A stretch of 42,327 bases of DNA from Oscillospiraceae bacterium (GTDB taxonomy: Bacteria > Bacillota > Clostridia > Oscillospirales > Oscillospiraceae): assembly GCA_018053145.1 (NCBI GenBank), contig JAGPMA010000014.1:1-42327 (forward strand), in the 5' to 3' direction. The position numbers were made by a program, and so were the translations under genes. The notes under the pieces were generated by a model, which was not told where the DNA came from, searched no databases, and saw nothing but the letters and a program-made list of their open reading frames with translations. Each line of letters begins with the position of its first letter. Within the stretch, counting starts at the first letter, position 1. Shown here piece by piece: positions 30,586-39,391 of the stretch.

Positions 30586-32412
30586 ATGTGCGGAATAGTC
30601 GGTTATACGGGTTTTCGACAAGCGGCTCCGATACTTTTGGAGGGACTGGAACGACTCGAATACAGAGGATATGATTCTGCCGGTATAGCAATTAATAACG
30701 GTGAAGAGATTAATGTTGTCAAAGCGATGGGCAGGCTTGCTGTGCTCCGCGAAAAATGCACGGACGGCAAGTGTGCACCCGGCTTTGTTGGAATTGGGCA
30801 TACGCGCTGGGCTACTCACGGCAAGCCCTCGGATGTTAATTCGCACCCGCACGTAAGTGAAAATGGGCGAATCGCGATTGTACATAACGGAATTATAGAA
30901 AATTTTGCTCCGCTTAAGGAGATGCTTATTAACCGAGGCAGGGTATTTCAGTCCGAAACGGACACCGAGGTTGCCGCACAGCTTATTGATTTCTACTACA
31001 AGGGCGACATTTTGGAAGCCGTGGCACAGGCTGTTCGCGAGCTCGAAGGGAGCTACGCTCTCGGCATAGTATGCTCCGACGAGCCCGACAAGCTTGTCGC
31101 TGTAAAAAGCCACGCGCCTTTAATAGTTGCATACGGCGAAGGCGAGAACTATTTTGCTTCCGACGTTATGGCGGTTGTCAGCCACACAAAGACGGTTTCT
31201 TACATGGAGGACGACGAAATCGCCGTTGTAAGCAAAGAGGGGATTAAGTTTTACACCCCCTTCCTCGACGAGATCAAGAAGGATAAATGCGTTGTTGATT
31301 GGGACATTTCGGCTGCCGACAAGGGCGGCTATGAGCACTATATGTTCAAGGAAATCGTTGAACAACCCGACGCTGTGAGTCGAACAATCGAGCCATTTAT
31401 TAAGGATGGCAAAGCAGACCTTTCAGGGCTTCTTGAAAAGGACTACATAAACAAGCTGAAAAGTATTTTCATCGTTGCCTGCGGCTCGTCCTATCATGTT
31501 GGGGTAATCGCAAAATACAACATCGAGAAGCTTGCGCGGGTACCTGTTGAAGTCGTTCTGGCCTCCGAGTTCCGCTATTGCGACCCGATTGTAAACGAAA
31601 AGACGCTTGTAATCTGTATCAGCCAATCCGGTGAAACGGCGGATACGCTGGAAGCGCAGTCCGAAGCGAAACGCTTGGGTGCAAAAACGCTTGCGATTGT
31701 CAATGTTGAAGGCAGCTCAATCGCAAAGAGCGCCGACAAGGTTATCTATACCAAGGCGGGCCCCGAAATTGCCGTTGCCACAACAAAGGCGTACAGCACA
31801 CAGCTTGCCGTAACTGTGCTTATCGCGCTTTATATCGCAGACTGCCTCGGAGTGATAGCCGCAGGCGAATACGACAGCATCATGTCGGAACTTAAAGCAG
31901 TTCCCGAAAACATGAAAAAGATACTGGACGATAAGGCAAACATCCAGTACCTTGCATATCAGCATTTTAATAATGAGGATTTGTTCTTTATCGGGCGCAA
32001 TATCGACTATGCGCTTTCGCTCGAGGGCTCTCTGAAGCTGAAGGAAATTTCCTATATACATTCGGAAGCGTATGCTGCCGGAGAACTCAAGCACGGAACA
32101 ATTTCGCTTGTTGTCGAGGATACGCTCGTAATTGCGGTTGCGACCTATGAAAGGCTTGTTGAAAAAACACTCAGCAATGCGCTTGAGGTCAAAGCTCGCG
32201 GCGCGCACGTAATGGGCATAACAAAGGAAAGCCTAAAAGGAAAGCTCAACTCCGCAATTGACGAAATAATCACGATTCCGGACACGCACGATGTGCTTTT
32301 GCCCTCGCTCGCGGTGCTTCCTCTGCAGCTTTTTGCGTACTATATTGCGCTTTATCGCGGTTGTGACATTGATAAGCCGAGGAATCTTGCCAAGAGTGTA
32401 ACGGTGGAATAG
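30586..32412 (+). CDS. glmS: Glutamine-fructose-6-phosphate aminotransferase (isomerizing)
   Basis: A 608-residue enzyme making glucosamine 6-phosphate, the first step to cell-wall amino sugars. The N-terminal class II glutaminase begins with the catalytic Cys2 (CGIVGYTG), with HTRWATHGKPSD (about 73-84) and the GNG-like HNGIIEN. Two SIS sugar-isomerase domains follow (SQSGETADT, about 346-354; the second around 450-590), ending in PRNLAKSVTVE. The length is normal. ACAGGAGGG is upstream of the ATG. Only 67 bp separate it from dapL, too little for a glmS ribozyme. Confidence 0.98.
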   Translation: MCGIVGYTGFRQAAPILLEGLERLEYRGYDSAGIAINNGEEINVVKAMGRLAVLREKCTDGKCAPGFVGIGHTRWATHGKPSDVNSHPHVSENGRIAIVHNGIIENFAPLKEMLINRGRVFQSETDTEVAAQLIDFYYKGDILEAVAQAVRELEGSYALGIVCSDEPDKLVAVKSHAPLIVAYGEGENYFASDVMAVVSHTKTVSYMEDDEIAVVSKEGIKFYTPFLDEIKKDKCVVDWDISAADKGGYEHYMFKEIVEQPDAVSRTIEPFIKDGKADLSGLLEKDYINKLKSIFIVACGSSYHVGVIAKYNIEKLARVPVEVVLASEFRYCDPIVNEKTLVICISQSGETADTLEAQSEAKRLGAKTLAIVNVEGSSIAKSADKVIYTKAGPEIAVATTKAYSTQLAVTVLIALYIADCLGVIAAGEYDSIMSELKAVPENMKKILDDKANIQYLAYQHFNNEDLFFIGRNIDYALSLEGSLKLKEISYIHSEAYAAGELKHGTISLVVEDTLVIAVATYERLVEKTLSNALEVKARGAHVMGITKESLKGKLNSAIDEIITIPDTHDVLLPSLAVLPLQLFAYYIALYRGCDIDKPRNLAKSVTVE

Positions 32413-32415
32413 GCG

Positions 32416-32604
32416 CTAGTCGACGCTTATAACCGATGAGGGACAGCCGTCACGTGCTTCGATAACCGGCTTCTCGAGCTCTTCCGGTACTTCGTCCAGA
32501 ACCACCTCGGCAAGCCCATCTTCGGCCATTTCGAAAACTTCTGGGCAGCTTGCGGCGCAGAGTCCGCAGGAAATACAGCCGCTTCTGTCAATAGTTGCTT
32601 TCAT
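32416..32604 (-). CDS. Small [4Fe-4S] ferredoxin
   Basis: A 62-residue electron carrier. Cys10, Cys13 and Cys16 (CISCGLC) plus Cys54 (GCPSS) match the single-cluster ferredoxins such as that of Thermotoga maritima. Cys20 (SCP) is present, but the usual disulfide partner in the middle of the chain is not. The start is the ATG at 32604 with AAAGGAGAA about 8 nt upstream; a 45-bp longer frame has no ribosome site. Its stop lies 3 bp from the convergent glmS stop. Redox partners are not encoded nearby. Confidence 0.9.
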   Translation of the reverse strand: MKATIDRSGCISCGLCAASCPEVFEMAEDGLAEVVLDEVPEELEKPVIEARDGCPSSVISVD

Positions 32605-32653
32605 TGTGTGTTCTCCTTTTTGGTTAATAATTAATGAGTTTATAACCACGATT

Positions 32654-32681
32654 ATTATAACATTATTACCTTTCTTAGCAA
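32654..32681 (-). promoter_or_regulatory. Promoter of the ferredoxin gene
   Basis: On the minus strand TTGCTA (32681-32676), 16 nt, TATAAT (32659-32654). Confidence 0.65.
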
Positions 32682-32705
32682 ATCGATTCTACAAGATTGA
32701 AACTT

Positions 32706-32731
32706 TTTTAAATCAATTAATTGATTTAAAA
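32706..32731. repeat. 26-bp perfect palindrome upstream of the 32826 gene
   Basis: TTTT-AAATCAATT followed by AATTGATTT-AAAA is a perfect palindrome. Allowing a 2-nt insertion in the left arm it extends to AACTTTT...AAAAGTT (32701-32734). It abuts the -35 of the plus-strand promoter at 32733 and lies about 25 bp beyond the ferredoxin -35, so it could be an operator for either gene. Confidence 0.65.
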
Positions 32732-32732
32732 G

Positions 32733-32760
32733 TTGACCAAACGCTCACTTATGCTATATT
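32733..32760 (+). promoter_or_regulatory. Promoter of the 32826 gene, with flanking dyad
   Basis: TTGACC (32733-32738), 16 nt, TATATT (32755-32760). CGCTCAC (32742-32748) and GTGAGCG (32770-32776) are perfect 7-bp inverted arms that bracket the -10 and the start site, a second possible operator. Confidence 0.6.
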
Positions 32761-32825
32761 ATGGCAGAGGTGAGCGTATTTATTAGGCGTGGAACATATT
32801 GTTTTCTTTTTTAGGAGTGATGTGT

Positions 32826-33194
32826 ATGTCAAAATCAAAGGACACCGACTATATCGATGACATGCTTGAATGGCAAGAAAAACAATACACGACTTGGGAA
32901 TATCCGCAGATGGGGAAATTACCGCCTCATTTGGCGGCGCCGGGTAATAAAAGAAATGCTGCGATTTTGTTTTTTGCTCAAGGCGTAATTGGCATGGGGT
33001 TAATAATACTGTATTTAACATTTGGTAAGTCCGACAATACTATTGGAGGATGGGCTTTCTTAGGCTTTCTGTTTGCATATTCTATCCTTTGCTTAATTGC
33101 AGGTTTTAATTATCTCAGAAAAATGAAAATTGAGAAACTGAATAGGAAAGAGCAAAGGGCCGAGCTTCACAGAAAAAGAAGAAAACATCGCTAA
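32826..33194 (+). CDS. Two-helix membrane protein with basic tail, unknown
   Basis: A 122-residue protein: a polar N-terminus rich in Tyr, Trp and acidic residues (DTDYIDDMLEWQEKQYTTWEYP), a Pro-rich joint (GKLPPHLAAPGN), two membrane helices (about 47-67 and 75-100) and a very basic end (LNRKEQRAELHRKRRKHR), which by the positive-inside rule is cytoplasmic. I do not recognise the family. ATG at 32826 has AGGAG 9 nt before it; an ATG two codons earlier is too close. Its promoter carries a 26-bp palindrome and a second dyad, so it appears tightly regulated. Confidence 0.7.
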   Translation: MSKSKDTDYIDDMLEWQEKQYTTWEYPQMGKLPPHLAAPGNKRNAAILFFAQGVIGMGLIILYLTFGKSDNTIGGWAFLGFLFAYSILCLIAGFNYLRKMKIEKLNRKEQRAELHRKRRKHR

Positions 33195-33246
33195 AGACAG
33201 ATTTCTTATACAAAGAAATGAACCGTTTGAAATCATCTTTCAGTGA

Positions 33247-33275
33247 TTGCCATAAATAGGTAAATGTGATAGAAT
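33247..33275 (+). promoter_or_regulatory. Promoter of the VanY-like gene
   Basis: TTGCCA (33247-33252), 17 nt, TAGAAT (33270-33275). Confidence 0.6.
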
Positions 33276-33321
33276 TACCCCAAAGCGTAACGAAAAATGT
33301 TCAAGGAGGCGGCTTAATCCG

Positions 33322-34092
33322 ATGAAAAGAGTTTTACAAGCAGTTCTTCTAATATTACTGATAGGAGCGCTTGGTGCCATTGTGTTTTTAAGGCAGTACG
33401 GACAGGGCTTTGAGCCTTCACCTTCGCCCTCGCCGATTGTCACAGCTACGCCAACACCTGTGCCGACTGCAACGCCTACTCCGACACCGACGCCGGAGCC
33501 CTATGCGGACAAACCGGATATTGATATCAGCTCTTGGGAATACACGCTCGTCAACAAGGAAAATTTGCTCTCTGCGGACTTTGCACCGGAGCTAACGGCA
33601 ATCGAAAACGGGCAATACTTTGATTCGCGCGCTGTTGAGGCACTGAACGAATTTGTAGCTGCCGCAAAAGCGGAGGGACTTACGGTTTACATAACTTCGT
33701 CATATAGAAACTATGCTACACAAGAATCCTTGTTTAACAACAAGGTTAACCAATACATTTCGTCCGAAGGCAGCAAGGAAGCAGCAAGTGAAAAGGCGAA
33801 GACTATAGTTGCATATCCGGGTACGAGCGAGCATCAGCTCGGACTTGCCTGCGACATTGTTGATAAATATTATCAGTACATGAACGAAACGCTTGCGGAT
33901 ACGGAGCTTTCAAAGTGGATGGCGGCGCACAGTGCGGAATACGGCTTTATTTTGCGCTATCCAAAGGATAGGACCGACATCACAGGAGTGATGTTTGAGC
34001 CGTGGCATTTCCGCTATGTCGGAAAAGAGGCGGCGGGATATATAACAGCAAAGGCTTTGACCTACGAGGAATTTGTAGCGTTATATAAATGA
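33322..34092 (+). CDS. VanY-like D-alanyl-D-alanine carboxypeptidase (peptidase M15)
   Basis: A 256-residue envelope protein. Residues 4-23 are a signal anchor, 31-60 a Thr/Pro/Ser linker with a repeated TPTP pattern, and about 95-256 the M15B domain. Zinc ligands and catalytic residues are in SEHQLGLACD (His171, Asp178) and EPWHFRYVG (Glu226, His229), all intact. It removes the terminal D-Ala from peptidoglycan stem peptides. With no van genes around, housekeeping wall trimming is likelier than vancomycin resistance. AAGGAGG lies 12 nt before the ATG, somewhat far. Confidence 0.92.
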   Translation: MKRVLQAVLLILLIGALGAIVFLRQYGQGFEPSPSPSPIVTATPTPVPTATPTPTPTPEPYADKPDIDISSWEYTLVNKENLLSADFAPELTAIENGQYFDSRAVEALNEFVAAAKAEGLTVYITSSYRNYATQESLFNNKVNQYISSEGSKEAASEKAKTIVAYPGTSEHQLGLACDIVDKYYQYMNETLADTELSKWMAAHSAEYGFILRYPKDRTDITGVMFEPWHFRYVGKEAAGYITAKALTYEEFVALYK

Positions 34093-34094
34093 AT

Positions 34095-34131
34095 AAATGC
34101 CGAGAGAGGGGAACCTACTCTCGGCATTTTT
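34095..34131. terminator. Bidirectional terminator between the VanY-like and flippase genes
   Basis: AAATGCCGAGAG and CTCTCGGCATTT form a perfect 12-bp stem with T-runs on both strands. The flippase stop codon lies inside it. Confidence 0.88.
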
Positions 34132-35461
34132 GATTTTGCGAAACAGGGAAAATTCGAATTTCCGTGACATGGGATAGCCGCCAGAAGCTAAGGGAAAAGT
34201 TGAAAATTTCCTCAAAGAAAAGAATGCCTATATAAGCGTTGAGGGCAAATTTTGGCACTAAAACGTAAACCAGAATAACACCGATAAACGCTTCGATGAT
34301 ATTGAAGGCCATTGAATAAAGGTGCTGTCCAAGGCCCTTTAAGCAGCCGTCGGTTACGATATCCATGTACATAAATGGAACGAGGAGTGAGAAAATTCTT
34401 ATGTAGTATCCAGCATCTTCACTCTTGTAAATCGCCTTTCCAAGTGTTTCGGATAAGATAAAAAGCATTAAGCCGATAAACAGTGACAGAGCCAGCGACT
34501 TTCGAAGCAGGACTGAAACGGTATGCGAAATCTGTTCTTTTTTACCCGAAACCTGCGCGGCAGTCAGCTCGGGAACTATCAGCTCCGCAAGCGCGGTTAT
34601 TATACAAGAGGGAAAGAAAATAATTGGGAACACCATGCCTTGAATTGTGCCGTAGCCGGCAAGAGCGCCATTCGCTGTGTAACCTGCTTTTTTTAGCCCT
34701 CTAGGAACGAGAAGCTGCTCAAGGGTTGAAAGCGAGCTGCGGGCATAGGCGGAAAGGGCGAGCGGAACCGCTATGCCCAGCATACGAGCAGGCAGTCGGG
34801 GGGAGGGCTCCGGCGCTTTTCCGTGCTTTCTGCGGTCAAAAATGAAAACTGTCAGCATTACCAGAAAGGCGACAATCTCGGCGGAAACGCTTCCCGCCGA
34901 AACGGCGGCACAGCTTTTTTCAAGATCGCCGCTCGCCGCGAAACCGAGGAAAAATACAACCATGCCAATTCTAATTAGCTGTTCCAATACTTGAACGGCG
35001 GCAGCTTTAAAAATCCTGCCACTGGCGGTAAAATAGCCATAAATAACTGAACTCAGAGAAATGAAAGGCAGACTAAGCGACATGATGCGAAGCGATAGAA
35101 CAGTTCTTGCGTCGCCCACCCACAGAAAGCCAATGGGCTCGGCGCAAAGGTATAATATTAAGGCAGAGGATACTCCAAAAAACAAGCTGTAGGAAATGCA
35201 GATTTGCATTGTACGCTTGACGCCACCGGTGCGCTTTAGTCCAAGCTCTTCGGAAATTAGACGGGTTGAGGTAAAGCGTATTCCCGATACTGCCACGGTT
35301 GCGGCAAGAAAACCGACAGAGCCGACAAGGCCGTAAAGTCCAACGCCTGCCGCACCTATCCGAGAAACAAGCCACACCTGAAAAACGAGGGCAATACATC
35401 TCATAACCAGTGAAGAGCCGGTCAGCAGAGCAGTATCACGCATGAGCTTTTTCTTTGCCAC
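34115..35461 (-). CDS. MOP-superfamily lipid/polysaccharide flippase (SpoVB-like)
   Basis: A 448-residue membrane protein with about 12-14 helices. The N-terminus DTALLTGSSLVMRCIALVFQVWL and GAAGVGLYGL (36-45) are typical of the SpoVB/MurJ-like polysaccharide-synthesis branch, as is the mid-protein GTIQGMVFPIIFFPS. Such proteins move lipid-linked sugars or lipid II across the membrane. SpoVB itself works in spore cortex synthesis, but no sporulation gene is nearby. The start is GTG at 35461, with AAGGGGG about 11 nt upstream. It is a single gene, 103 bp downstream of recG and in the same direction. Confidence 0.87.
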   Translation of the reverse strand: MAKKKLMRDTALLTGSSLVMRCIALVFQVWLVSRIGAAGVGLYGLVGSVGFLAATVAVSGIRFTSTRLISEELGLKRTGGVKRTMQICISYSLFFGVSSALILYLCAEPIGFLWVGDARTVLSLRIMSLSLPFISLSSVIYGYFTASGRIFKAAAVQVLEQLIRIGMVVFFLGFAASGDLEKSCAAVSAGSVSAEIVAFLVMLTVFIFDRRKHGKAPEPSPRLPARMLGIAVPLALSAYARSSLSTLEQLLVPRGLKKAGYTANGALAGYGTIQGMVFPIIFFPSCIITALAELIVPELTAAQVSGKKEQISHTVSVLLRKSLALSLFIGLMLFILSETLGKAIYKSEDAGYYIRIFSLLVPFMYMDIVTDGCLKGLGQHLYSMAFNIIEAFIGVILVYVLVPKFALNAYIGILFFEEIFNFSLSFWRLSHVTEIRIFPVSQNQKCRE

Positions 35462-35564
35462 AGATAGCTTGCCCCCTTTGCAGTATACTCAAGTATATGC
35501 GGCAAAGAGGACAAAATTTCTATTTTATTATGTCGAATTCGGAGAGTAAGAGCTAAATCAAAGC

Positions 35565-37622
35565 CTAGTTAAAGGAACCTTCGTTAACGGCAAATAGTTC
35601 GTTGATACGGTTGCGCAGATTTTCGTTTTCCGGCCTAGTTAGGTCCGGATCGGCTTTCAGGAGTTCCTGAGCGGCTTCCTGTGCATCGCGTAGAATCCGA
35701 ACATCAGTACAGAGGTCGGCAATGTGCATTTCGGGAAGACCGTGCTGGCGCGAACCGAAAAAGTCGCCGGGGCCTCGAAGCTTTAAATCCTCCTCGGAAA
35801 TTATGAAGCCGTCGTTTGTGTGCTCCATGACCTTGAGCCTGGACTTGGAAATCTCGCTTTCGGAATCTGAAAACAGCACACAGTAGCTTTTATGCACTCC
35901 GCGGCCGACTCGTCCGCGAAGCTGGTGAAGCTGGCTAAGACCAAAGCGCTCCGCATTTTCGATTACCATGAGCGAAGCGTTCGGAACGTCAACGCCGACT
36001 TCTATAACAGTTGTTGAAACGAGAATTTGAATTTCACCGTCAACAAAGGACTGCATGGTTTTATCCTTCTCCGAGGCTTTCAACTTGCCGTGGATACAGC
36101 CGATGCGAAGGTCGGGAAAAATCTCTGTCTGAAGCTCATGCGAATAATCTTTTGCGTTTTTAAGCTCCTGAGGACGTTCCTCATTTTCGTCAATTGCGGG
36201 ACATACAACAAAAACCTGACGGCCTTCTTCCACCTGTTTTAGCATAAAGCCGTTTATGCGCTCACGCATTCCCTCATTTACCGCGAAGGTGTCTACCTTT
36301 TGCCGCCCCGGAGGAAGCTCGTTAATTATCGAAACGGCAAGGTCACCATAGATTATCAACGCAAGTGTACGGGGAATCGGCGTTGCCGACATTACAAGCG
36401 TATGGGGACTTTCGCCCTTTGCGATAAGTGCAGCTCGCTGATTAACGCCAAAGCGGTGCTGTTCGTCAGTCACTACAAGCGCAAGTCGGTCAAATTCGAC
36501 ATTATCGCTCAATATAGCGTGTGTACCAACGACAAGGTGAGCGCCGCCGGCTTTAATCTGTGCAAGCACCTCGCGCTTTTGCTTTGCGGTCATGGAGCCT
36601 GTGAGTTTAACAACCTTTATTCCGAGCGGGTAAAGCAGTTCCGAAAAGGTCTGAAAGTGCTGATTTGCCAAAATTTCTGTCGGAGCCATAAAAGCACTCT
36701 GAAGCCCACCTTCGTGTGTACACCAAATACACGCCGCTGCAACGAGGGTTTTTCCGCTGCCAACATCGCCTTGAACAAGCCGATTCATCGCGTTGCCGGA
36801 GGACATGTCTTTTGTACAATCGGAAATTGCGCGTTTCTGCGCGTTTGTGGGTTCGAAGGGAAGCGCAGAAAAAAACCGTTCAAGTCTGGGCGTCGAAACA
36901 ATAATTCCGCTGCGTATTTCTCGTGAGCTTTTCATCTTTGAAAGAGCGCAGGATAAAACGAAAAGCTCCTCAAATATCAACCGTCTGCGTGCAAGTTCCA
37001 AAGCACCAAAATCCGCAGGGAAGTGGATGTTTTCATAAGCGTAGGGTGTTTTGCATAGCTGAGCCTTTTCTGCGACCTCAAGGGGGAGCGCGTCAGGAAG
37101 ATTATTTGAGCATTCGTCAAGCCCACGCCTAACTGCCGAGATAAGCATTTTTTGCGAAATACCGTCTGTTAAACGGTAAACCGGCACGATGCGTCCGGTA
37201 AGGGAAGCAGGCACGTCTTCAGGCTCAAAAAGAGGATTAATCATGGCGCAACGAGGCCCGTCAAGCGTGACTTTTCCGAAAAAGACATAAGAGTGACCTT
37301 TTTTTAGTTGCTCGCGGACATAGTTTTGGTTAAAATATGTAACATCGATTGAACCGCTGTCGTCAACAATTCGTAGCTTAACAAGCTCCATACCTCGGCG
37401 GACACGACTTAAAGTCGGTTCGTTTGCGACAATAGCGTGAATACAGGCCGATTCGCCTGATTGCAGAGCCGAGATAGGAACGGTTTTTGTTCTATCCTCA
37501 TAAGTTCGGGGAAAATAGCAAAGCAGGTCGCGCAAAGTCGAAATTCCCAGCTTTGACAGGGCATTCGCACGCTGCTGTCCAATTCCTTTTAGGTATCTGA
37601 TGTCGTTTGATAGCTCTGCCAT
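35565..37622 (-). CDS. recG: ATP-dependent DNA helicase RecG
   Basis: A 685-residue helicase that remodels stalled forks and Holliday junctions. The N-terminal wedge domain (helix-hairpin-helix-like YLKGIGQQRANALSKLGI, then an OB fold to about 150) precedes two helicase lobes: Walker A GDVGSGKT (285-292), DEQH box (386-389), SATPIPRTLAL, and motifs V-VI (STTVIEVGVDVPNA; QLRGRVGRG). The tail LRGPGDFFGSRQHGLPE is RecG-specific. Length is normal. ATG at 37622 has GGAGG 7 nt upstream; the ATG 18 bp earlier overlaps that site. Confidence 0.98.
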   Translation of the reverse strand: MAELSNDIRYLKGIGQQRANALSKLGISTLRDLLCYFPRTYEDRTKTVPISALQSGESACIHAIVANEPTLSRVRRGMELVKLRIVDDSGSIDVTYFNQNYVREQLKKGHSYVFFGKVTLDGPRCAMINPLFEPEDVPASLTGRIVPVYRLTDGISQKMLISAVRRGLDECSNNLPDALPLEVAEKAQLCKTPYAYENIHFPADFGALELARRRLIFEELFVLSCALSKMKSSREIRSGIIVSTPRLERFFSALPFEPTNAQKRAISDCTKDMSSGNAMNRLVQGDVGSGKTLVAAACIWCTHEGGLQSAFMAPTEILANQHFQTFSELLYPLGIKVVKLTGSMTAKQKREVLAQIKAGGAHLVVGTHAILSDNVEFDRLALVVTDEQHRFGVNQRAALIAKGESPHTLVMSATPIPRTLALIIYGDLAVSIINELPPGRQKVDTFAVNEGMRERINGFMLKQVEEGRQVFVVCPAIDENEERPQELKNAKDYSHELQTEIFPDLRIGCIHGKLKASEKDKTMQSFVDGEIQILVSTTVIEVGVDVPNASLMVIENAERFGLSQLHQLRGRVGRGVHKSYCVLFSDSESEISKSRLKVMEHTNDGFIISEEDLKLRGPGDFFGSRQHGLPEMHIADLCTDVRILRDAQEAAQELLKADPDLTRPENENLRNRINELFAVNEGSFN

Positions 37623-37815
37623 TTTGCGCCTCCGTTCCACGCCATATAAAGCAGAATTCTGCCGAATTTGAATTTTAATGAAATTATAATACCATAGAAT
37701 GGTGAAATTTGCAAAATTTACGCAAACAGGTTGGTTGAATTTTCAAACCATATTTTTCGGAACAATTGCAAGCTTAATCCGTCTAAAAATCCAGAGCTTA
37801 AATTTAGGAGTTATT

Positions 37816-38286
37816 ATGATGAAGAAAACTGTTTTGTTAGCCTTATGTTCGGTTTTAATTCTAGCACTTACCGCCTGTGGGCAGGCCGCTAAAGAAAAGA
37901 AAGGCGACGCGATGAGCCTTGAGGAAATCTTCACTGCCATTCAAACAGACGTTGATAATTTACCCGAGGTAGCTTATACAAAGCTTAACGCCGATAATTA
38001 TAACTATTACCTCTTTATTGACCCCGTTGAGGGAGCCGAGGCTTTGGCTGGTGACGCTGCTATCAATGCAATACCGCACTCGGCGGTTTTACTTCGTGTT
38101 CCTGATGCTGCTGATGCAGTTTCTATTGCCAAAAATATTGAGGATAACGCAAACTTGAATAAGTGGATTTGTGTTGGAGCGGAGAAAAAGATTGTCAAAG
38201 TACATAACAGCACTATACTGCTGATTATGTCTGCTTCGGACACGGCTGACTCAATTGCCGCAAATTTTGACAAGCTCTGGGAATAG
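37816..38286 (+). CDS. Lipoprotein, DUF4358-like
   Basis: A 156-residue lipoprotein: basic start MMKK, hydrophobic stretch to about 19, lipobox LTAC with the lipidated Cys at about 21, then a charged linker (QAAKEKKGD). The folded part (about 34-156) has HSAVLLRVPDAADAVSIAKNI and KWICVGAEKKIVKVHNSTILLIMS, a pattern I recall from DUF4358 lipoproteins of Bacillota, whose role is unknown. TAGGAG lies 5 nt before the first and 8 nt before the second of two tandem ATGs. It is divergent from recG. Confidence 0.82.
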   Translation: MMKKTVLLALCSVLILALTACGQAAKEKKGDAMSLEEIFTAIQTDVDNLPEVAYTKLNADNYNYYLFIDPVEGAEALAGDAAINAIPHSAVLLRVPDAADAVSIAKNIEDNANLNKWICVGAEKKIVKVHNSTILLIMSASDTADSIAANFDKLWE

Positions 38287-38356
38287 TTCAAATAACTACC
38301 CAGGCAGAAACGTCATAAATGAATCTAGGGGATGACACCCCAAGTTAAAAAAGCTA

Positions 38357-38385
38357 TTGCATATATTTACCTGCAGTGGTAAAAT
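38357..38385 (+). promoter_or_regulatory. Promoter of the tRNA-Gly gene
   Basis: TTGCAT (38357-38362), 17 nt, TAAAAT (38380-38385); the mature tRNA begins about 20 nt later. Confidence 0.7.
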
Positions 38386-38405
38386 AACAAGCACAGTCCA
38401 AAATT

Positions 38406-38479
38406 GCGGGTGTAGTTCAATGGCAGAACACCAGCTTCCCAAGCTGGATACGTGGGTTCGATTCCCATCACCCGCTCCA
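38406..38479 (+). tRNA. tRNA-Gly (anticodon CCC), CCA encoded
   Basis: A complete cloverleaf of 74 nt: acceptor GCGGGTG with CACCCGC, D-arm GTTC...GAAC, anticodon arm CCAGC/GCTGG with loop TTCCCAA (anticodon CCC), T-arm GTGGG/CCCAT with TTCGATT. The discriminator is U, as usual for bacterial tRNA-Gly, and CCA is encoded. It decodes GGG. Confidence 0.97.
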
Positions 38480-38485
38480 ACAATT

Positions 38486-38528
38486 AGCCTTTAAAATGCT
38501 TTGTTTTATCTTGCATTTTAAGGCTTTG
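38486..38528 (+). terminator. Terminator after tRNA-Gly
   Basis: AGCCTTTAAAATGC and GCATTTTAAGGCT pair with one bulged T and a T-rich loop; TTG follows. It starts 6 nt after the CCA end. Confidence 0.7.
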
Positions 38529-38625
38529 TCCATGTCCGGCATTTCTTACAATCGAAAACAACAAACCTCAGCTAATGCGGGAAAAACTTCGCCGCTGTAC
38601 CAATTAACAAGGCTGGTCATTTAAA

Positions 38626-39309
38626 ATGTTGAAATCTACAATTGAAAGAGTTGGTCTCAAGAAATACAAACACGGATTGTATATGTTGATTATACCGCTC
38701 TACATGGCGATATTTATGCTTGAGGAGAAATACATAACAACTGATTACATGGTTTCCTATTTACCATTGGACGACTTAATTCCGTTTTGCGAATGGTTTG
38801 TCATACCCTATTTCTTGTGGTATCCTCTAATGCTTGGAAGCGGCATTTATCTGTTCTTTAAAGACCCGGAAGGCTTTAAAAACTACATGATTTATGTCGG
38901 CTGCGGATTTCTGCTTATCGTTATTTTCTACGCAATAGTTCCAAACGGGCAAAACCTTCGTCCGACAAGCTTCGAAAACTCCAATATTTTGACCGAAATT
39001 GTCAAAAGAACCTATGGCACTGATACCAACACGAATGTCCTGCCGAGCCTTCACGTTGTCGGTACTATGGGTGCCATGTTTGCCTTGCTAAAAAGTATAA
39101 AGCTCCAGAAAAAATGGTTTCAAGTATTCATTGTGGTTTTGGTAATATTTGTCTGTCTTTCAACGGTTTTTATCAAACAGCATTCAATTCTCGATGTGTT
39201 CACCGGTGTACCGTTGGGCTTTATCTATTACTTTGCCGTTTATAGCTGGCTGCCGAAGTTTATAACAACACACAAATTTAGGAATCATACTATGGAAGCA
39301 AGTCATTAA
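38626..39309 (+). CDS. PAP2-family membrane phosphatase
   Basis: A 227-residue membrane protein with about six helices. The phosphatase motifs are LPSLHVVGTM (His143 in PSLH, 140-143) and STVFIKQHSILD (179-190), with the nucleophile His near 186 and Asp190; the first PAP2 motif (KxxxxxxRP) is reduced to GQNLRPTSF near 108-116. Relatives dephosphorylate lipid phosphates or, in the inositolphosphotransferase branch, move phospho-inositol groups. The ribosome site is weak (AAGG about 15 nt upstream). It stands alone between the tRNA and the murT-gatD operon. Confidence 0.82.
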   Translation: MLKSTIERVGLKKYKHGLYMLIIPLYMAIFMLEEKYITTDYMVSYLPLDDLIPFCEWFVIPYFLWYPLMLGSGIYLFFKDPEGFKNYMIYVGCGFLLIVIFYAIVPNGQNLRPTSFENSNILTEIVKRTYGTDTNTNVLPSLHVVGTMGAMFALLKSIKLQKKWFQVFIVVLVIFVCLSTVFIKQHSILDVFTGVPLGFIYYFAVYSWLPKFITTHKFRNHTMEASH

Positions 39310-39333
39310 ACGCTTATTCGAGAAAAATAGAGA

Positions 39334-39370
39334 GCAGCCGGAGAGTAATCTCCGACTGCTTCATTATTTG
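39334..39370. terminator. Bidirectional terminator between PAP2 and gatD genes
   Basis: GCAG-C-CGGAGA pairs with TCTCCG-A-CTGC around GTAA, with one mismatch; TTCATTATTT follows on plus and TCTCTATTTTT on minus. Confidence 0.75.
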
Positions 39371-39391
39371 CACTATTATTCGTGATATCGG

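Noticed and set aside
33322-34092. Vancomycin-resistance locus suggested by the VanY-like gene
   Set aside because: No vanH, vanA/B-type ligase, vanX or two-component genes are present; such carboxypeptidases are common housekeeping enzymes.
38406-38625. tRNA-Gly as an integration site, with the PAP2 gene as cargo
   Set aside because: No repeat of the tRNA 3' end, integrase or mobile gene is visible nearby.
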